A stretch of DNA of 64,000 nt from positions 81,721-145,720 of the forward strand of contig NZ_JACHXS010000015.1 in assembly GCF_014192225.1 (NCBI RefSeq), given 5' to 3'. Source of the stretch: Pseudoduganella umbonata. Lineage in GTDB: Bacteria > Pseudomonadota > Gammaproteobacteria > Burkholderiales > Burkholderiaceae_D. Position numbers and translations under genes: made by a program. Positions 43,737 through 52,183 of this stretch are shown in pieces; within the stretch, counting starts at the first letter, position 1; each line of letters begins with the position of its first letter. Below the pieces are notes generated by a model. The model was given only the letters and a program-made list of their open reading frames with translations. It made no database searches and was not told the DNA's origin.

Positions 43737-45968
43737 ATGAAAACGACCCATATCAGCCAGCCGGCGTTCAGTGCCTGGCGGCCCGGCGATCCCATGCTGG
43801 AGCGTATTCGGACCGAGCTTTCGCCGCCCGCCGAAGCGCCGCTGCAGAATTTCTACGGCGGCGGCTCGTCGGAGGATGTCGGCCTCATCGATATCCCCAA
43901 GCCGGAAAAGGACGATTTCAAGGGCCTGAGCAAGACGCTGCAATTCCTGAAGTTCACGGCATCCGAGCAGGAAGTGCTGTTCAACGTGATCGGTTCCACC
44001 ATCAACATCGCCGCCGGCATCGTCTCGATCGTCGGCGCCGTGGGCGCGGCAATCGACCTGATGAACAAGCTGGGCATCCTGTCGCCGGCCGAGGATCCCG
44101 TGCAGGCGGCGCTGAAGCAGATCGGCCAGCGTGTCGAGCAGATCTACGGCTACCTGGCCGCGCAGGAACGGCGCGGCCTGTACAACCAGGCCCTTCTCTG
44201 GCGCGTCAACGGCGACAATGCCCGCAACGCCGTGATGAACGCCAAGACCTCGCGCTCGCCCGAGAACCTGCTGCAACTGGCCAACCGCGCGAGCGAACTG
44301 AACCAGTCCATCCTGCAGATGCTCGGTGCCGGCCGCATCGCCTTCCTGCGCTCGGTCTACGGCTACCCGTGGTGGGTTCCCTACGCGCAGACGCCGTACA
44401 TGAAGACCGCCGGCGGTGCGCCCATCAACTACCGCGATCCCGGGCAGGAGCTGCAGGCGGAGATCTGGGATCCGGGCCACTATCTCGACGTGCTGGTCCG
44501 CTCGGTCCAGGACCGTATCGCCGTCGCCATGACGCTGGAACCGGCGTTCCGGTCGACCGGCTACGACCGCGCCGTGTTGCGGCAGATCGCCGATGGATTG
44601 CTGGCGTTCGCGCATACCTGGCGCGCATCGATCCTGGTTGCCGATCCCGTCTTTGCGCTCAATGCCGGCGGCACCATGCGCAGCCCGGAACTGGGCGCGC
44701 CGCCGGGCGTTCCCATCGGCGCGGTCGACCCGGTGACGGGGGTGTCGTCCTTCGAGCCGCAATGGTCGGGCTTTTCCGTCGAGTTCAAGCGCAGCTATTT
44801 TCCTGGGGAAGCGTGGGGCGGCGTGTGGGATGAGTCGCGGGCAACCGATCCCGCCGCCGCCCTGGCGGCGATCACCGCCGTGCATACGGCGGCGGTCGAC
44901 AGCGTCGTGCGCGCCTGCGGGGTGGACAAGATGCTGCGCCTGTCGCAGCGTGTGCGCGAGCTGGCCAGCAGCCCGCAGGGCTCCGATTTCGTCAGGCTGC
45001 CGGACGCGAAATTCCGCCGGCCGCTGCTCGGCCTGGAAGGCTGGGGCATGGTGAACGGCAACAGCGCCGGCGAAGGCACGCCGGTGGTGGTGGACCTGGG
45101 GCGCCTGCGGCTGTTCTCGCCGGCACCCGAACGCACGTACGCGGGCATGCGCTTCAGGCTGCGCGGCACGAAGGAATTCAGCTTCAGCATGCCCCGGCGC
45201 GCCGACCAGTCGGGCATCCGGCTGGGCTACCGGCTGCGGGTCGGCGGCGCCGAGATCGGGCTGATGACGTTCGCCACCGCCGCCGATCGCTCCGGCGGCG
45301 ATTTCCCGTCGGGCGCGATCGAAACGGACTGCGAGGTCGAGACCCGCGTCTACGACTGCGTCCAGAGCGCCCATGTCAGCGCTGCCGGGGAAGACCAGTT
45401 CGAGCGCAATGGCCGGATCGCGGGCACCGAGCGCCTGTTCCTGAACGAACGCGTGGGCAAGGCGAAATTCCGGGTCGAGGTCGGCTTCGTGCCGTTCAAG
45501 GGCGGCGATCCGTCGGCCTATGCCGGGACGGTGAAGGTCGCCATTTCGGCACTGGAGCCCGACAGTTTCCCCGATGCGGCGATCCTCGGTGTGATGGTGC
45601 TGGAAACGCGGGTCGGGGACGATTTTGCGCCCGAGGAGGTGGTCGCCGATTCGATGACCGTGCATCTCGTCCCCACCTACGTCGTCCTGGGTGCCGATTT
45701 TTTTGCCGACTATCGCGCCGCGGTCGCGCAGATGGCCAAGACGGTGAAGGAGCTCGACCGCAAGTCGATTCCGCAACGCGAGATCCCCACCGGTCCGCCC
45801 GACCCCGACCCGGCGTGGCAGGTGCGGGCGCGCGCCATCGAGGTGGAGCGCGGACTCGACCGGGTGCAGGACTCGCTCGCCCAGCAAAACATCCTGGCGC
45901 ACGAGATCGTGGCGGCGAACATCGTGCCGGTCGAGATGGGCCGCGGCGAGTTACCGGGCCCGAGGTAG
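43737..45968 (+). CDS. Hypothetical protein, 743 residues, possible pore-forming architecture
   Basis: I do not recognise a family. The first 60 residues are polar without a signal peptide. A hydrophobic Gly/Ala/Ile-rich helix covers residues 81-109 (FNVIGSTINIAAGIVSIVGA), followed by amphipathic helices to about 200 (ALKQIGQRVEQIYGYLAAQERRG, NLLQLANRASELNQSILQML). The C-terminal half is beta-rich (GMRFRLRGTKEFSFSM, RLGYRLRVGGAEIGLMTFA), and the last 90 residues become helical. A hydrophobic helix in a helical bundle followed by beta-domains recalls three-domain or helical pore-forming toxins, but no signature proves it. CAGGAG precedes the ATG by six bases. It stands between two polysaccharide-degrading genes. 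Confidence 0.8.
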   Translation: MKTTHISQPAFSAWRPGDPMLERIRTELSPPAEAPLQNFYGGGSSEDVGLIDIPKPEKDDFKGLSKTLQFLKFTASEQEVLFNVIGSTINIAAGIVSIVGAVGAAIDLMNKLGILSPAEDPVQAALKQIGQRVEQIYGYLAAQERRGLYNQALLWRVNGDNARNAVMNAKTSRSPENLLQLANRASELNQSILQMLGAGRIAFLRSVYGYPWWVPYAQTPYMKTAGGAPINYRDPGQELQAEIWDPGHYLDVLVRSVQDRIAVAMTLEPAFRSTGYDRAVLRQIADGLLAFAHTWRASILVADPVFALNAGGTMRSPELGAPPGVPIGAVDPVTGVSSFEPQWSGFSVEFKRSYFPGEAWGGVWDESRATDPAAALAAITAVHTAAVDSVVRACGVDKMLRLSQRVRELASSPQGSDFVRLPDAKFRRPLLGLEGWGMVNGNSAGEGTPVVVDLGRLRLFSPAPERTYAGMRFRLRGTKEFSFSMPRRADQSGIRLGYRLRVGGAEIGLMTFATAADRSGGDFPSGAIETDCEVETRVYDCVQSAHVSAAGEDQFERNGRIAGTERLFLNERVGKAKFRVEVGFVPFKGGDPSAYAGTVKVAISALEPDSFPDAAILGVMVLETRVGDDFAPEEVVADSMTVHLVPTYVVLGADFFADYRAAVAQMAKTVKELDRKSIPQREIPTGPPDPDPAWQVRARAIEVERGLDRVQDSLAQQNILAHEIVAANIVPVEMGRGELPGPR

Positions 45969-46005
45969 GCGCAGGCGGCGAGGTCTGGCGCGAGGACCGG
46001 CAGCG

Positions 46006-48942
46006 CTACCTGCCGGACACCCGCGGGCTTTCCGGCGGGCCCAGGTAACTCGGGCGCAGTCCGCCGGCATCGATGACCAGCCGTTGCAGCACCAGGCCCG
46101 GATCGAGCATCCAGAATTTCACCGTGTGCGTGCCGGGCCGGTCGACTTTGTGCGTGGTGACGAACTTCGCCACGCCGTCCGAGACGATGCGGCGCCAGTA
46201 GTCCTCCGTCCCGTCCGCATGCACATTGACTTCCTGCAGCGGGCCATCGTCGATCGAGACCGCGTAGCGGAAGCCGGCACCCGTCTGGAATTTCAGCGTG
46301 GGGCTCAGCACCGTGTGCAGTTTGACTTCGCCTGCGCTGAACAGGTGGACGTCGTATTCGAGGCGCATGCCGTCCTGCGCGGTCAGGGCAGGGGAGGCGG
46401 CCGGCAGCGGCGTCACGCCGGACAGCGTGTGGCCGAATCCCGGGATCGTCTGCCAGCGCCGGCCAGCCGGCGCATGCGAGCGGCTGTAGTGTTCGGCCTC
46501 GATGGCCACCACGCCGCCGGTCTCGACGTGGCCGCGCCCGGCGGTGCGCGCATGCACCGGCACCTTGACGACGACCCGCGCCTTGTCCGGGCCGTGCACG
46601 ACCAGCTCGGCTTCCGAAATGCCGGCAGGGACGGCGTTCCAGTCGACGTCCACCGCGATGCGCTGTTCCTTGCGCACGGTGCCCGCGGCATGGCTGACCT
46701 TCAGCCAGGGCTGGCTTGCCGCGATGGTGTAGTCGAACGGCGCGCTGCCGCGGTTGAACAGGTCGATGTGGCGGGCCTTCTTTTCGTGGATGTCCAGCGC
46801 CGGCACGGCGAGCTGGCGGATCGGGAAGACCGGCCAGGCGATCGCGTCGCCCTGGACGGCCACGCCCATCCGGTCCGACGGGTGGATACCGTTCGGCGCC
46901 GCCAGCTGGCCGGGCTCCGGTACGCGCAGCTCGGCCACGGCCGGCATCACGTCGCGGTAGGGCTGGTCCCAGTTCGTGTAGCCGAACCGCGTCTGCGACA
47001 TCATGTGGTTCCACTTGCCGTTGCTGGTGCCCTGCTGGTAGCGGCGGGTCAGCTCCGCATCGCGGCTGAACAGCTGCCGTACCCGCGCAGCCATGTCGTT
47101 CGTCGTCACGCGGCCCTGCCGCGCATACAGCTGGTTGCGGCCCGCCGAGACGACCATGTCGAGCGCGTTCGCGGAAGCGAGCACCGGGTATTCGACCAGC
47201 TGGAAATACGCGTCGCGCATGGCGGGCGGCAGCGCCTGGCCGATGCGCCGCGCCTCGTCCGCCAGCGCGTTGTAGTCCGCCACCACGCGTTCCGCCTCGT
47301 CATAGTTCGCCAGGCTGTAGGTGTCGGGCGCCAGCTGTTCCGGGCGGCGGCGCGCATTGTAGCGGGTGTACCGGTCGACGATCTGCGCGATCCGGTCGGC
47401 ATGCTGCGCGCCGAACTCGCGGGCGGCCCACTGCCGCAGGTAGCCGGGCAGGCTCTCGGCAGGCCAGCCCGCGGGGTTCCAGGTATAGGCCATGAAGAAC
47501 TCGGTCGGCACTTCCATCGGCTTCAGGTCGCCCACGTTGACGATCCACATCCGGTCGGCACCGAATTCATCGGCAAGATTCATCTGCTCCCAGACCTTGC
47601 CGATCTGCGTGACGTTCAGCCACTTGTAGGAACGGGGAACGCCGACGTAGTCGAAGTGGTAGTAGACGCCCGCGCCGCCGCTGCGCTTGCGCTCTTCCGC
47701 CGTCGGCAGCCGGCGGATGTTGCCCCAGTTGTCGTCGCACCAGAGCAGCAGCATGTCGTCCGGTACCCGCATGCCCTTCTCGTAGTAGTCCTGCACTTCC
47801 TTGTAGAGCGCCCACAGTTGCGGCACCTTCTCCGGTTCGCGCTGCCACTCCTTCCGGATCAGCTCACGCTGGTCCGCGACGATGCGTTCCAGCAGCCCCA
47901 CGTTGGCGCTCTCGGACATCGGTTCGTCGCCGTCCCCGCGCATCGCCATCGTGATCACGCTTTCGTAGTCGCGGGTATTGCGCAGGCCTCCGGCCCAGAA
48001 CTCGCGCAGCGTCTCGCCGTTGCGCTGGTAGTCCCATGGGCCCTTGCCATGGCGGTGCCATTCCTGCTGTGCGCGCATCATCGGTTCGTGGTGCGACGTG
48101 CCCATCACGATGCCCATCGTGTCGGCCAGTTCGCCGTTGCCCTTGTCGTCGTCGTAGAACGATGAGTACCACATGGCCGGCCACAGGTAGTTGGCGCGCA
48201 TGCGCAGCATCAGTTCGAACAGCTTCTCGTAGAACCGCCGGTTGAAGCCGCCGAAGCGTTCCTTCGCCCAGTTGGTCAGGGCAGGGGCTTCGTCGTTCAG
48301 GAAGATGCCTCGGTACTGGACCGTGGGTTTTTCCGTGATGCGCGTGCCCAGCGGCACGCTGAGCGCGCGATGGCGGGGAATCGGCACATCCGCCCACCAG
48401 TGCCAGGGCGACACGCCGATCTGTTCGGACAGCGTGTAGATCCCGTAGATGGTTCCCCGCTTGTCGCTGCCGGCGATCACGACCGCGCGCTTCACGCCGG
48501 GCATCGGATCGGCGACCGTCTGGATCACGAAGCCTTCCCACTGGCCCGCGAGCTTCGAAGCGTCGATCCTGCCCTCGCGTGCCAGGCGGTCGATGACGTC
48601 ATGCCGGCCCAGCGTGCCGGCGATGATGACGTCGCCCGCCATGGAAATGGTACCGGTAACCCACTGTGGCTTGTGGCCGCTCACTTTGCCGATATCGCCT
48701 TGCAGGTCGCGTGCCGCGCGCAGCACGCCGGGAAAGTCGCCCTCCGATACCAGCAGGGGCGCGGTGCGCCCGTTCGCCGCAAGGATCACACCTTCCCGGC
48801 TATGCAGTTGTACGAATTGCGCCGTGCCCAGCGCCTGTGCGGCGGGAGCTGCCAGAAGGCAGGCCAGAGTGGCCACGGCAGCCATCAAGCGCGCCTGCAA
48901 AGGCGTGCTACGGCGCGATCTGGCGCTCATCCATTCGATCAT
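46006..48942 (-). CDS. Glycoside hydrolase family 115 alpha-glucuronidase
   Basis: 978 residues with a signal peptide ending AQALG. It matches GH115 throughout: GTIYGIYTLSEQIGVSPWHWWADVP, YRGIFLNDEAPALTNW, NYLWPAMWYSSFYDDD, GIVMGTSHHEPMMRAQQEW, WCDDNWGNIRRLP, YYHFDYVGVPRSYKWLN, and a C-terminal carbohydrate-binding-like domain from about 800. GH115 enzymes remove (4-O-methyl)glucuronic acid from internal and terminal xylose of glucuronoxylan. GGAGACAAA precedes the ATG. The promoter has LacI-family operator-like sequences that resemble the xylan-utilisation box. Its stop faces the unknown gene with a 37-base gap. Confidence 0.95.
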   Translation of the reverse strand: MIEWMSARSRRSTPLQARLMAAVATLACLLAAPAAQALGTAQFVQLHSREGVILAANGRTAPLLVSEGDFPGVLRAARDLQGDIGKVSGHKPQWVTGTISMAGDVIIAGTLGRHDVIDRLAREGRIDASKLAGQWEGFVIQTVADPMPGVKRAVVIAGSDKRGTIYGIYTLSEQIGVSPWHWWADVPIPRHRALSVPLGTRITEKPTVQYRGIFLNDEAPALTNWAKERFGGFNRRFYEKLFELMLRMRANYLWPAMWYSSFYDDDKGNGELADTMGIVMGTSHHEPMMRAQQEWHRHGKGPWDYQRNGETLREFWAGGLRNTRDYESVITMAMRGDGDEPMSESANVGLLERIVADQRELIRKEWQREPEKVPQLWALYKEVQDYYEKGMRVPDDMLLLWCDDNWGNIRRLPTAEERKRSGGAGVYYHFDYVGVPRSYKWLNVTQIGKVWEQMNLADEFGADRMWIVNVGDLKPMEVPTEFFMAYTWNPAGWPAESLPGYLRQWAAREFGAQHADRIAQIVDRYTRYNARRRPEQLAPDTYSLANYDEAERVVADYNALADEARRIGQALPPAMRDAYFQLVEYPVLASANALDMVVSAGRNQLYARQGRVTTNDMAARVRQLFSRDAELTRRYQQGTSNGKWNHMMSQTRFGYTNWDQPYRDVMPAVAELRVPEPGQLAAPNGIHPSDRMGVAVQGDAIAWPVFPIRQLAVPALDIHEKKARHIDLFNRGSAPFDYTIAASQPWLKVSHAAGTVRKEQRIAVDVDWNAVPAGISEAELVVHGPDKARVVVKVPVHARTAGRGHVETGGVVAIEAEHYSRSHAPAGRRWQTIPGFGHTLSGVTPLPAASPALTAQDGMRLEYDVHLFSAGEVKLHTVLSPTLKFQTGAGFRYAVSIDDGPLQEVNVHADGTEDYWRRIVSDGVAKFVTTHKVDRPGTHTVKFWMLDPGLVLQRLVIDAGGLRPSYLGPPESPRVSGR

Positions 48943-48962
48943 TTTGTCTCCTCCGGGATGTC

Positions 48963-48982
48963 ATGATGTTCGCTACCATCAT
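48963..48982. promoter_or_regulatory. Dyad in GH115 promoter
   Basis: ATGATG, eight bases, CATCAT; the minus strand reads TGGTAGCGAACA inside it. It lies 20-40 bases before the GH115 start codon and may be an operator half related to the two boxes just upstream. Confidence 0.4.
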
Positions 48983-48994
48983 TTGTTGAATTTT

Positions 48995-49008
48995 TGTTAG
49001 CGCAAACA
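48995..49008. promoter_or_regulatory. LacI-type operator (xyl-box-like) before GH115
   Basis: TGTTAGCGCAAACA is a 14-bp near-palindrome that differs from perfect symmetry at one base pair. It closely resembles the TGGTAGCGCTAACA box described for xylan-utilisation genes of Xanthomonas, controlled by a LacI-family XylR. Located 53-66 bases before the GH115 ATG, it suits repression lifted by xylan breakdown products. No LacI gene is in the window. Confidence 0.6.
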
Positions 49009-49021
49009 ATGTAGCGCTCGA

Positions 49022-49035
49022 TGGTAGCGGTGTCA
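49022..49035. promoter_or_regulatory. Second xyl-box-like sequence
   Basis: TGGTAGCGGTGTCA matches the first eight bases and three of the last six of the TGGTAGCGCTAACA box. It is 13 bases from the site at 48995, which would put two operators about 27 bases apart centre to centre. Weaker than the first site. Confidence 0.4.
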
Positions 49036-49069
49036 ACGATTCGTCTCGCATCGATGTCATGCCTTCCGC

Positions 49070-49323
49070 GACCAAGTTTCCAATCCGTCGCACTTTCCGG
49101 CATGGCAGGCGTACTTCCGCAAGCACCAGGGCCCATGCTGATCGTGTGGGGCAAGGGCGACAAGATCTTCCCGGCCGAAGGCGCCCATCCGTACAAGCGC
49201 GACCTGCCGAAAGCAGAAGCGCACCTGCTCGACACGGGGCATTTCGTGCTGTAGGAAGAGGGCGCCACGATCGCCGCGCTGATGCCCGACTTCCTGGGCT
49301 GCACGCTGAAGACGGGCAGGTAG
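49070..49323 (+). pseudogene. C-terminal remnant of an alpha/beta hydrolase gene
   Basis: Reading from 49070 gives DQVSNPSHFPAWQAYFRKHQ, which matches the late part of a common hydrolase family. A frame change near 49127 is then needed to continue with PMLIVWGKGDKIFPAEGAHP, YKRDLPKAEAHLLDTGHFVL. A TAG at 49252 interrupts, and the same frame goes on with EEGATIAALMPDFLGCTLKTGR to the stop at 49323. The first two thirds of the gene, including the nucleophile, are absent. It is therefore a decayed fragment, cut off at its 5' side by the GH115 promoter region. Confidence 0.75.
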
Positions 49324-49335
49324 CCCACACGCCCG

Positions 49336-50070
49336 TCAGTTGCCGATGGGCGCCTCGCGCAGCCGCCGGCTCCAGTCCTCGATACGGCCGGTGTCGAGGC
49401 GTTTCGCGAACGCCGCGCGCCAGTTCGGCGACAGCGGCGCCAGCGCGGCGGCCAGCGCCCATTCCCCGCGCAGGTCCTCAATGGCCAGGCCGGTCGGCAC
49501 GAGCCGCGGGAACAACGCACGCACCAGCCTTTCCAGCGGCCAGGCGGGGCAGGGCCGTTCGGCCAGTTCGAACCGGTTGCCACGCGCGATCACGCCTTCC
49601 TCCAGCACCCGGTAGTACCAGCCGGTGCGGCCGGAGCCCTGCATCGCGGCCGCAGCATCGTCCCGGCCGAAGCGGCGGTTCAGTTTCCAGCACGGCTGGC
49701 GTCCCTGCGATACCTGCAGCAGAGCGCTGCCGAGCCGGAATACGTCGCCGATGTGGACGTTCGCTTCCGTCATGCCGAACGTCGCCACGTTCTCGCCGAA
49801 CGCACCCGGCACCAGCGGCACCGGGCTGTCCGGCCAGCGCGCCGCCCACATCGCATAGTGCTCGCCGGCGTAGTGGTGCACGGCTTTTTCCAAGCCGCCG
49901 TGATACGCGCGGTCGCCCTGTTCGTCGCCTTCCAGCCCGGTCAGCGACAGCCGCACCGGACCGGGCCGCGCCGACTTGACGATGCCGCTGGCGACATTGG
50001 GATGACCGGTCCGCGACAGCGGCCGCGCCGGGCCCGTGAACAGCGCGGCAAGCGGGATGGATGACGGCAT
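49336..50070 (-). CDS. MOSC-domain protein (YiiM type)
   Basis: 244 residues. It has the YiiM pattern: SGIVKSARPGPVRLSLTGLEGDEQGDRAYHGGLEKAVHHY, GAFGENVATFGM, VHIGDVFRLGSALLQVSQGRQPCWKLNRRF with the conserved Cys that may hold molybdenum cofactor sulphur, and GRTGWYYRVLEEG. Family members detoxify N-hydroxylated bases or other N-oxides with molybdenum cofactor. No signal peptide. It is followed upstream on the same strand by a glutamine amidotransferase gene 12 bases away, so the two are probably cotranscribed. Confidence 0.9.
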   Translation of the reverse strand: MPSSIPLAALFTGPARPLSRTGHPNVASGIVKSARPGPVRLSLTGLEGDEQGDRAYHGGLEKAVHHYAGEHYAMWAARWPDSPVPLVPGAFGENVATFGMTEANVHIGDVFRLGSALLQVSQGRQPCWKLNRRFGRDDAAAAMQGSGRTGWYYRVLEEGVIARGNRFELAERPCPAWPLERLVRALFPRLVPTGLAIEDLRGEWALAAALAPLSPNWRAAFAKRLDTGRIEDWSRRLREAPIGN

Positions 50071-50082
50071 GGCCCGCTCCGG

Positions 50083-50826
50083 TCAGGCCCGGCTCTCACC
50101 GGGAAGGCCGGCCAGCCAGCCGTGCAGCAGGGCCTGGCCCGCCTGCTCCAGCGCGCGGCCGTGGCGTGCCGTGTCGCGGCGCAGCGCCGCCAGGTCGACG
50201 CCGGCGCGCGCCAGTTCCACCGCGTGCCCGGCCAGCCATTCCTCCAGCGCGTGCTGGGCGAATTCGGCGTGAAATTGCAGGCCCAGTGCATGGCGCCCGG
50301 CGCTGAATGCCTGGCACGGCGTGCCAGGCGTGGCGGCCAGCGACGCGATACCTGCCGGCGGCACGATGTTGTCGCCATGCCAGTGCAGCACCGGGATGCC
50401 GCGCAGCGCATCGAGCGGGTCGAGCGGGCCGGCGGCCTTTGCCACGTCGAGCGGTGCCCAGCCGATTTCCATGGCGGCAATACCATCGGCAGCGCCGCGC
50501 CGTTCGATGCGCCCGCCGAGGGCAACGGCCATCAGCTGGGCGCCCAGGCAGATGCCCAGCGTGGGAAGGCCCAGCGCCAGCCGCTGGCGCAGGCCGTCGA
50601 TCTCCGCCGCCAGCCACGGGTAAGCGGCAACGTCGCCGGCGCCGAGCGGCCCGCCCAGCACGACGACCAGCGCGGCATCGCGCCATTCGTCGGGCGCCAG
50701 CGGCGTCGCGCCGGCGTGGCGGTACTCGACCTGGTAGCCGGCGCGTTCGAGGGGTGCGGCGAAGCTGCCGAGATCCTCGAAGCACACGTGGTACAGGGCG
50801 ATGCATTTCATGTTCGTCGCTGGCAT
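50083..50826 (-). CDS. Class I glutamine amidotransferase-like protein
   Basis: 247 residues. The nucleophile elbow GICLGAQLMA, VVLGGPLGAGD and LQFHAEF with its His give the Cys-His-Glu triad of the class I glutaminase fold. The whole protein is one domain with no synthetase part, as in the GuaA-like amidotransferases of unknown substrate. AGGAGA stands before the ATG at 50826. It lies 11 bases after the thioredoxin-like gene and 12 before the MOSC gene, so all are likely in one operon starting at the AhpD-like gene. Confidence 0.88.
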   Translation of the reverse strand: MPATNMKCIALYHVCFEDLGSFAAPLERAGYQVEYRHAGATPLAPDEWRDAALVVVLGGPLGAGDVAAYPWLAAEIDGLRQRLALGLPTLGICLGAQLMAVALGGRIERRGAADGIAAMEIGWAPLDVAKAAGPLDPLDALRGIPVLHWHGDNIVPPAGIASLAATPGTPCQAFSAGRHALGLQFHAEFAQHALEEWLAGHAVELARAGVDLAALRRDTARHGRALEQAGQALLHGWLAGLPGESRA

Positions 50827-50837
50827 GTTGTCTCCTT

Positions 50838-51392
50838 TCAGGTCACGCTGGACAGCGCGATGCGGCAGCCGCCATCGTCGCATTGCGGGACACCTGCGTC
50901 CCTGTCTTCATCTTCGTGTACCAGTCCGGCGACCAGGGCGCCGACCTGCATGTCGTCGGCCATGCCGAAGACCTGGTGGCGCAGCATGCCCCGGCGGTCG
51001 ATCAGCAGCAGCGTCGGCGTGCCGCGCATCCGGTATTTCGCCATCGTGCGCGGTACCGGGCCGCTATCGGACGGCAGGTCGATACCGACCGGAAAATCGA
51101 TCCGGTATTCGTGGACGAAGGCTTCCAGTGCCTCGCGCCCCATCACCGCGTGATGTTCGAACACCGTATGCAGGCCAAGCACTTCGACGTCGCCGCGGCC
51201 GAACGTGGCGGCGATCTTCTTCGCCTGTGGAATGCCATGCGACACGCAGCCGGGGCACAGCATCTGGAACGCGTAGACCGCCACCACCTTGCCGCGCAGG
51301 GCGGCAAGGCTGACGGGTCCGCGGGCGTTCAGCCAGGCCGCCACCTCGAATTCGGGCGCCTTGCTGGAATTCGTCGCGGTCCCGGCGTTCAT
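50838..51392 (-). CDS. Thioredoxin-fold redoxin (AhpC/TSA-like)
   Basis: 184 residues. The fold is evident from VSLAALRGKVVAVYAFQMLCPGCVSHGIPQAKKI, with a CPGC dithiol, LGLHTVFEHHAVMG, and RMRGTPTLLLIDRRG containing the cis-Pro. No signal peptide, so cytoplasmic. The last residues (CDDGGCRI) add another Cys pair. Its ATG overlaps the stop of the AhpD-like gene by four bases (ATGA). The pairing of an AhpD-like and a redoxin gene suggests peroxide reduction or thiol repair. Confidence 0.88.
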   Translation of the reverse strand: MNAGTATNSSKAPEFEVAAWLNARGPVSLAALRGKVVAVYAFQMLCPGCVSHGIPQAKKIAATFGRGDVEVLGLHTVFEHHAVMGREALEAFVHEYRIDFPVGIDLPSDSGPVPRTMAKYRMRGTPTLLLIDRRGMLRHQVFGMADDMQVGALVAGLVHEDEDRDAGVPQCDDGGCRIALSSVT

Positions 51393-51949
51393 TTGGCGCG
51401 CAGCTTCACTTGCGGGAAATCGACCGGCACGGCGAGCGCCACGTTCACGTAGTTCGTGAACAGGTTCAGCGCCACATGGGCGACGATTTCCACGATCTGG
51501 CCGTCGTCGAAGCCGGCTTCGCGCAGCGCGTCGACCTCGGCGGCATCGACCTTGGCGCGGTTGCGCACCACCCGCGTCGCGAACTTCAGCGCGGCGGCAG
51601 TGCGCGGATCGTCCGACTGGCCGGCCTGGGCGGCCGCCATCTCGTCGCCGCTGGCGCCGGCCTTGCGGCCAAGTGCCGTGTGCGCGGCCAGGCAGTATTC
51701 GCAGTCGTTGATGTCGGCGATCGCCACGGCGATCTGCTCGCCCAGCCTGGCGCCCAGCGTGCCGTTGCCGAGGGCGCCGAAACCGGCCCACATGCTGGCC
51801 AGTGCGGCAGGGGAGTTGGCGACGGCCCGGAACATGTTCGGCGTGGCGCCGAACGCGCCGTGCACCTGTGCGAGCAGTTGCTGGGAGGCGCCGGTGGCGG
51901 TATCGCGGGTCAGCAGGGCAACGCGGGCGGTGGTGGCATTGTGGGACAT
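51389..51949 (-). CDS. Carboxymuconolactone decarboxylase / AhpD-like protein
   Basis: 186 residues. The AhpD active site is intact: EQIAVAIADINDCEYCLAAHTALGRKAG, with Glu, the CxxC dithiol and His. All-helical fold. Proteins of this type act as alkylhydroperoxidases or disulphide reductants. The start at 51949 has AAAGGAAAG just upstream; a codon at 51964 is an alternative. It is the first gene of a probable four-gene operon (AhpD-like, redoxin, amidotransferase, MOSC). The upstream region has a pair of 12-bp inverted repeats. Confidence 0.92.
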   Translation of the reverse strand: MSHNATTARVALLTRDTATGASQQLLAQVHGAFGATPNMFRAVANSPAALASMWAGFGALGNGTLGARLGEQIAVAIADINDCEYCLAAHTALGRKAGASGDEMAAAQAGQSDDPRTAAALKFATRVVRNRAKVDAAEVDALREAGFDDGQIVEIVAHVALNLFTNYVNVALAVPVDFPQVKLRAK

Positions 51950-52006
51950 GATCTTTCCTTTCATGGTGGCCGTTCGGGGAATGAAGGGCTGGCCGGGCCA
52001 CTTTCA

Positions 52007-52126
52007 TCAGGAGTCCTAAGTATTCAATTCGTGCGAATTTCTGGACGGTCGTGGCTTGAAGTGCTTGCCGCGCCGTCCATGGAAAGCATCGTAGCACGGC
52101 CGAACAGTATTAGGTAGGACTCCTGA
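52007..52126. promoter_or_regulatory. Pair of 12-bp inverted repeats upstream of the AhpD-like operon
   Basis: TCAGGAGTCCTA at 52007-52018 and its exact reverse complement TAGGACTCCTGA at 52115-52126, with 96 bases between. The inner sequence has no gene. They may be two operator sites for one regulator, placed about nine helical turns apart, or the ends of a very small element. Confidence 0.5.
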
Positions 52127-52183
52127 CTAAAATCTTTCTATTGCCGCGTTAGCGAAGCACTATGGGATATTCAGGGAAGCGGC

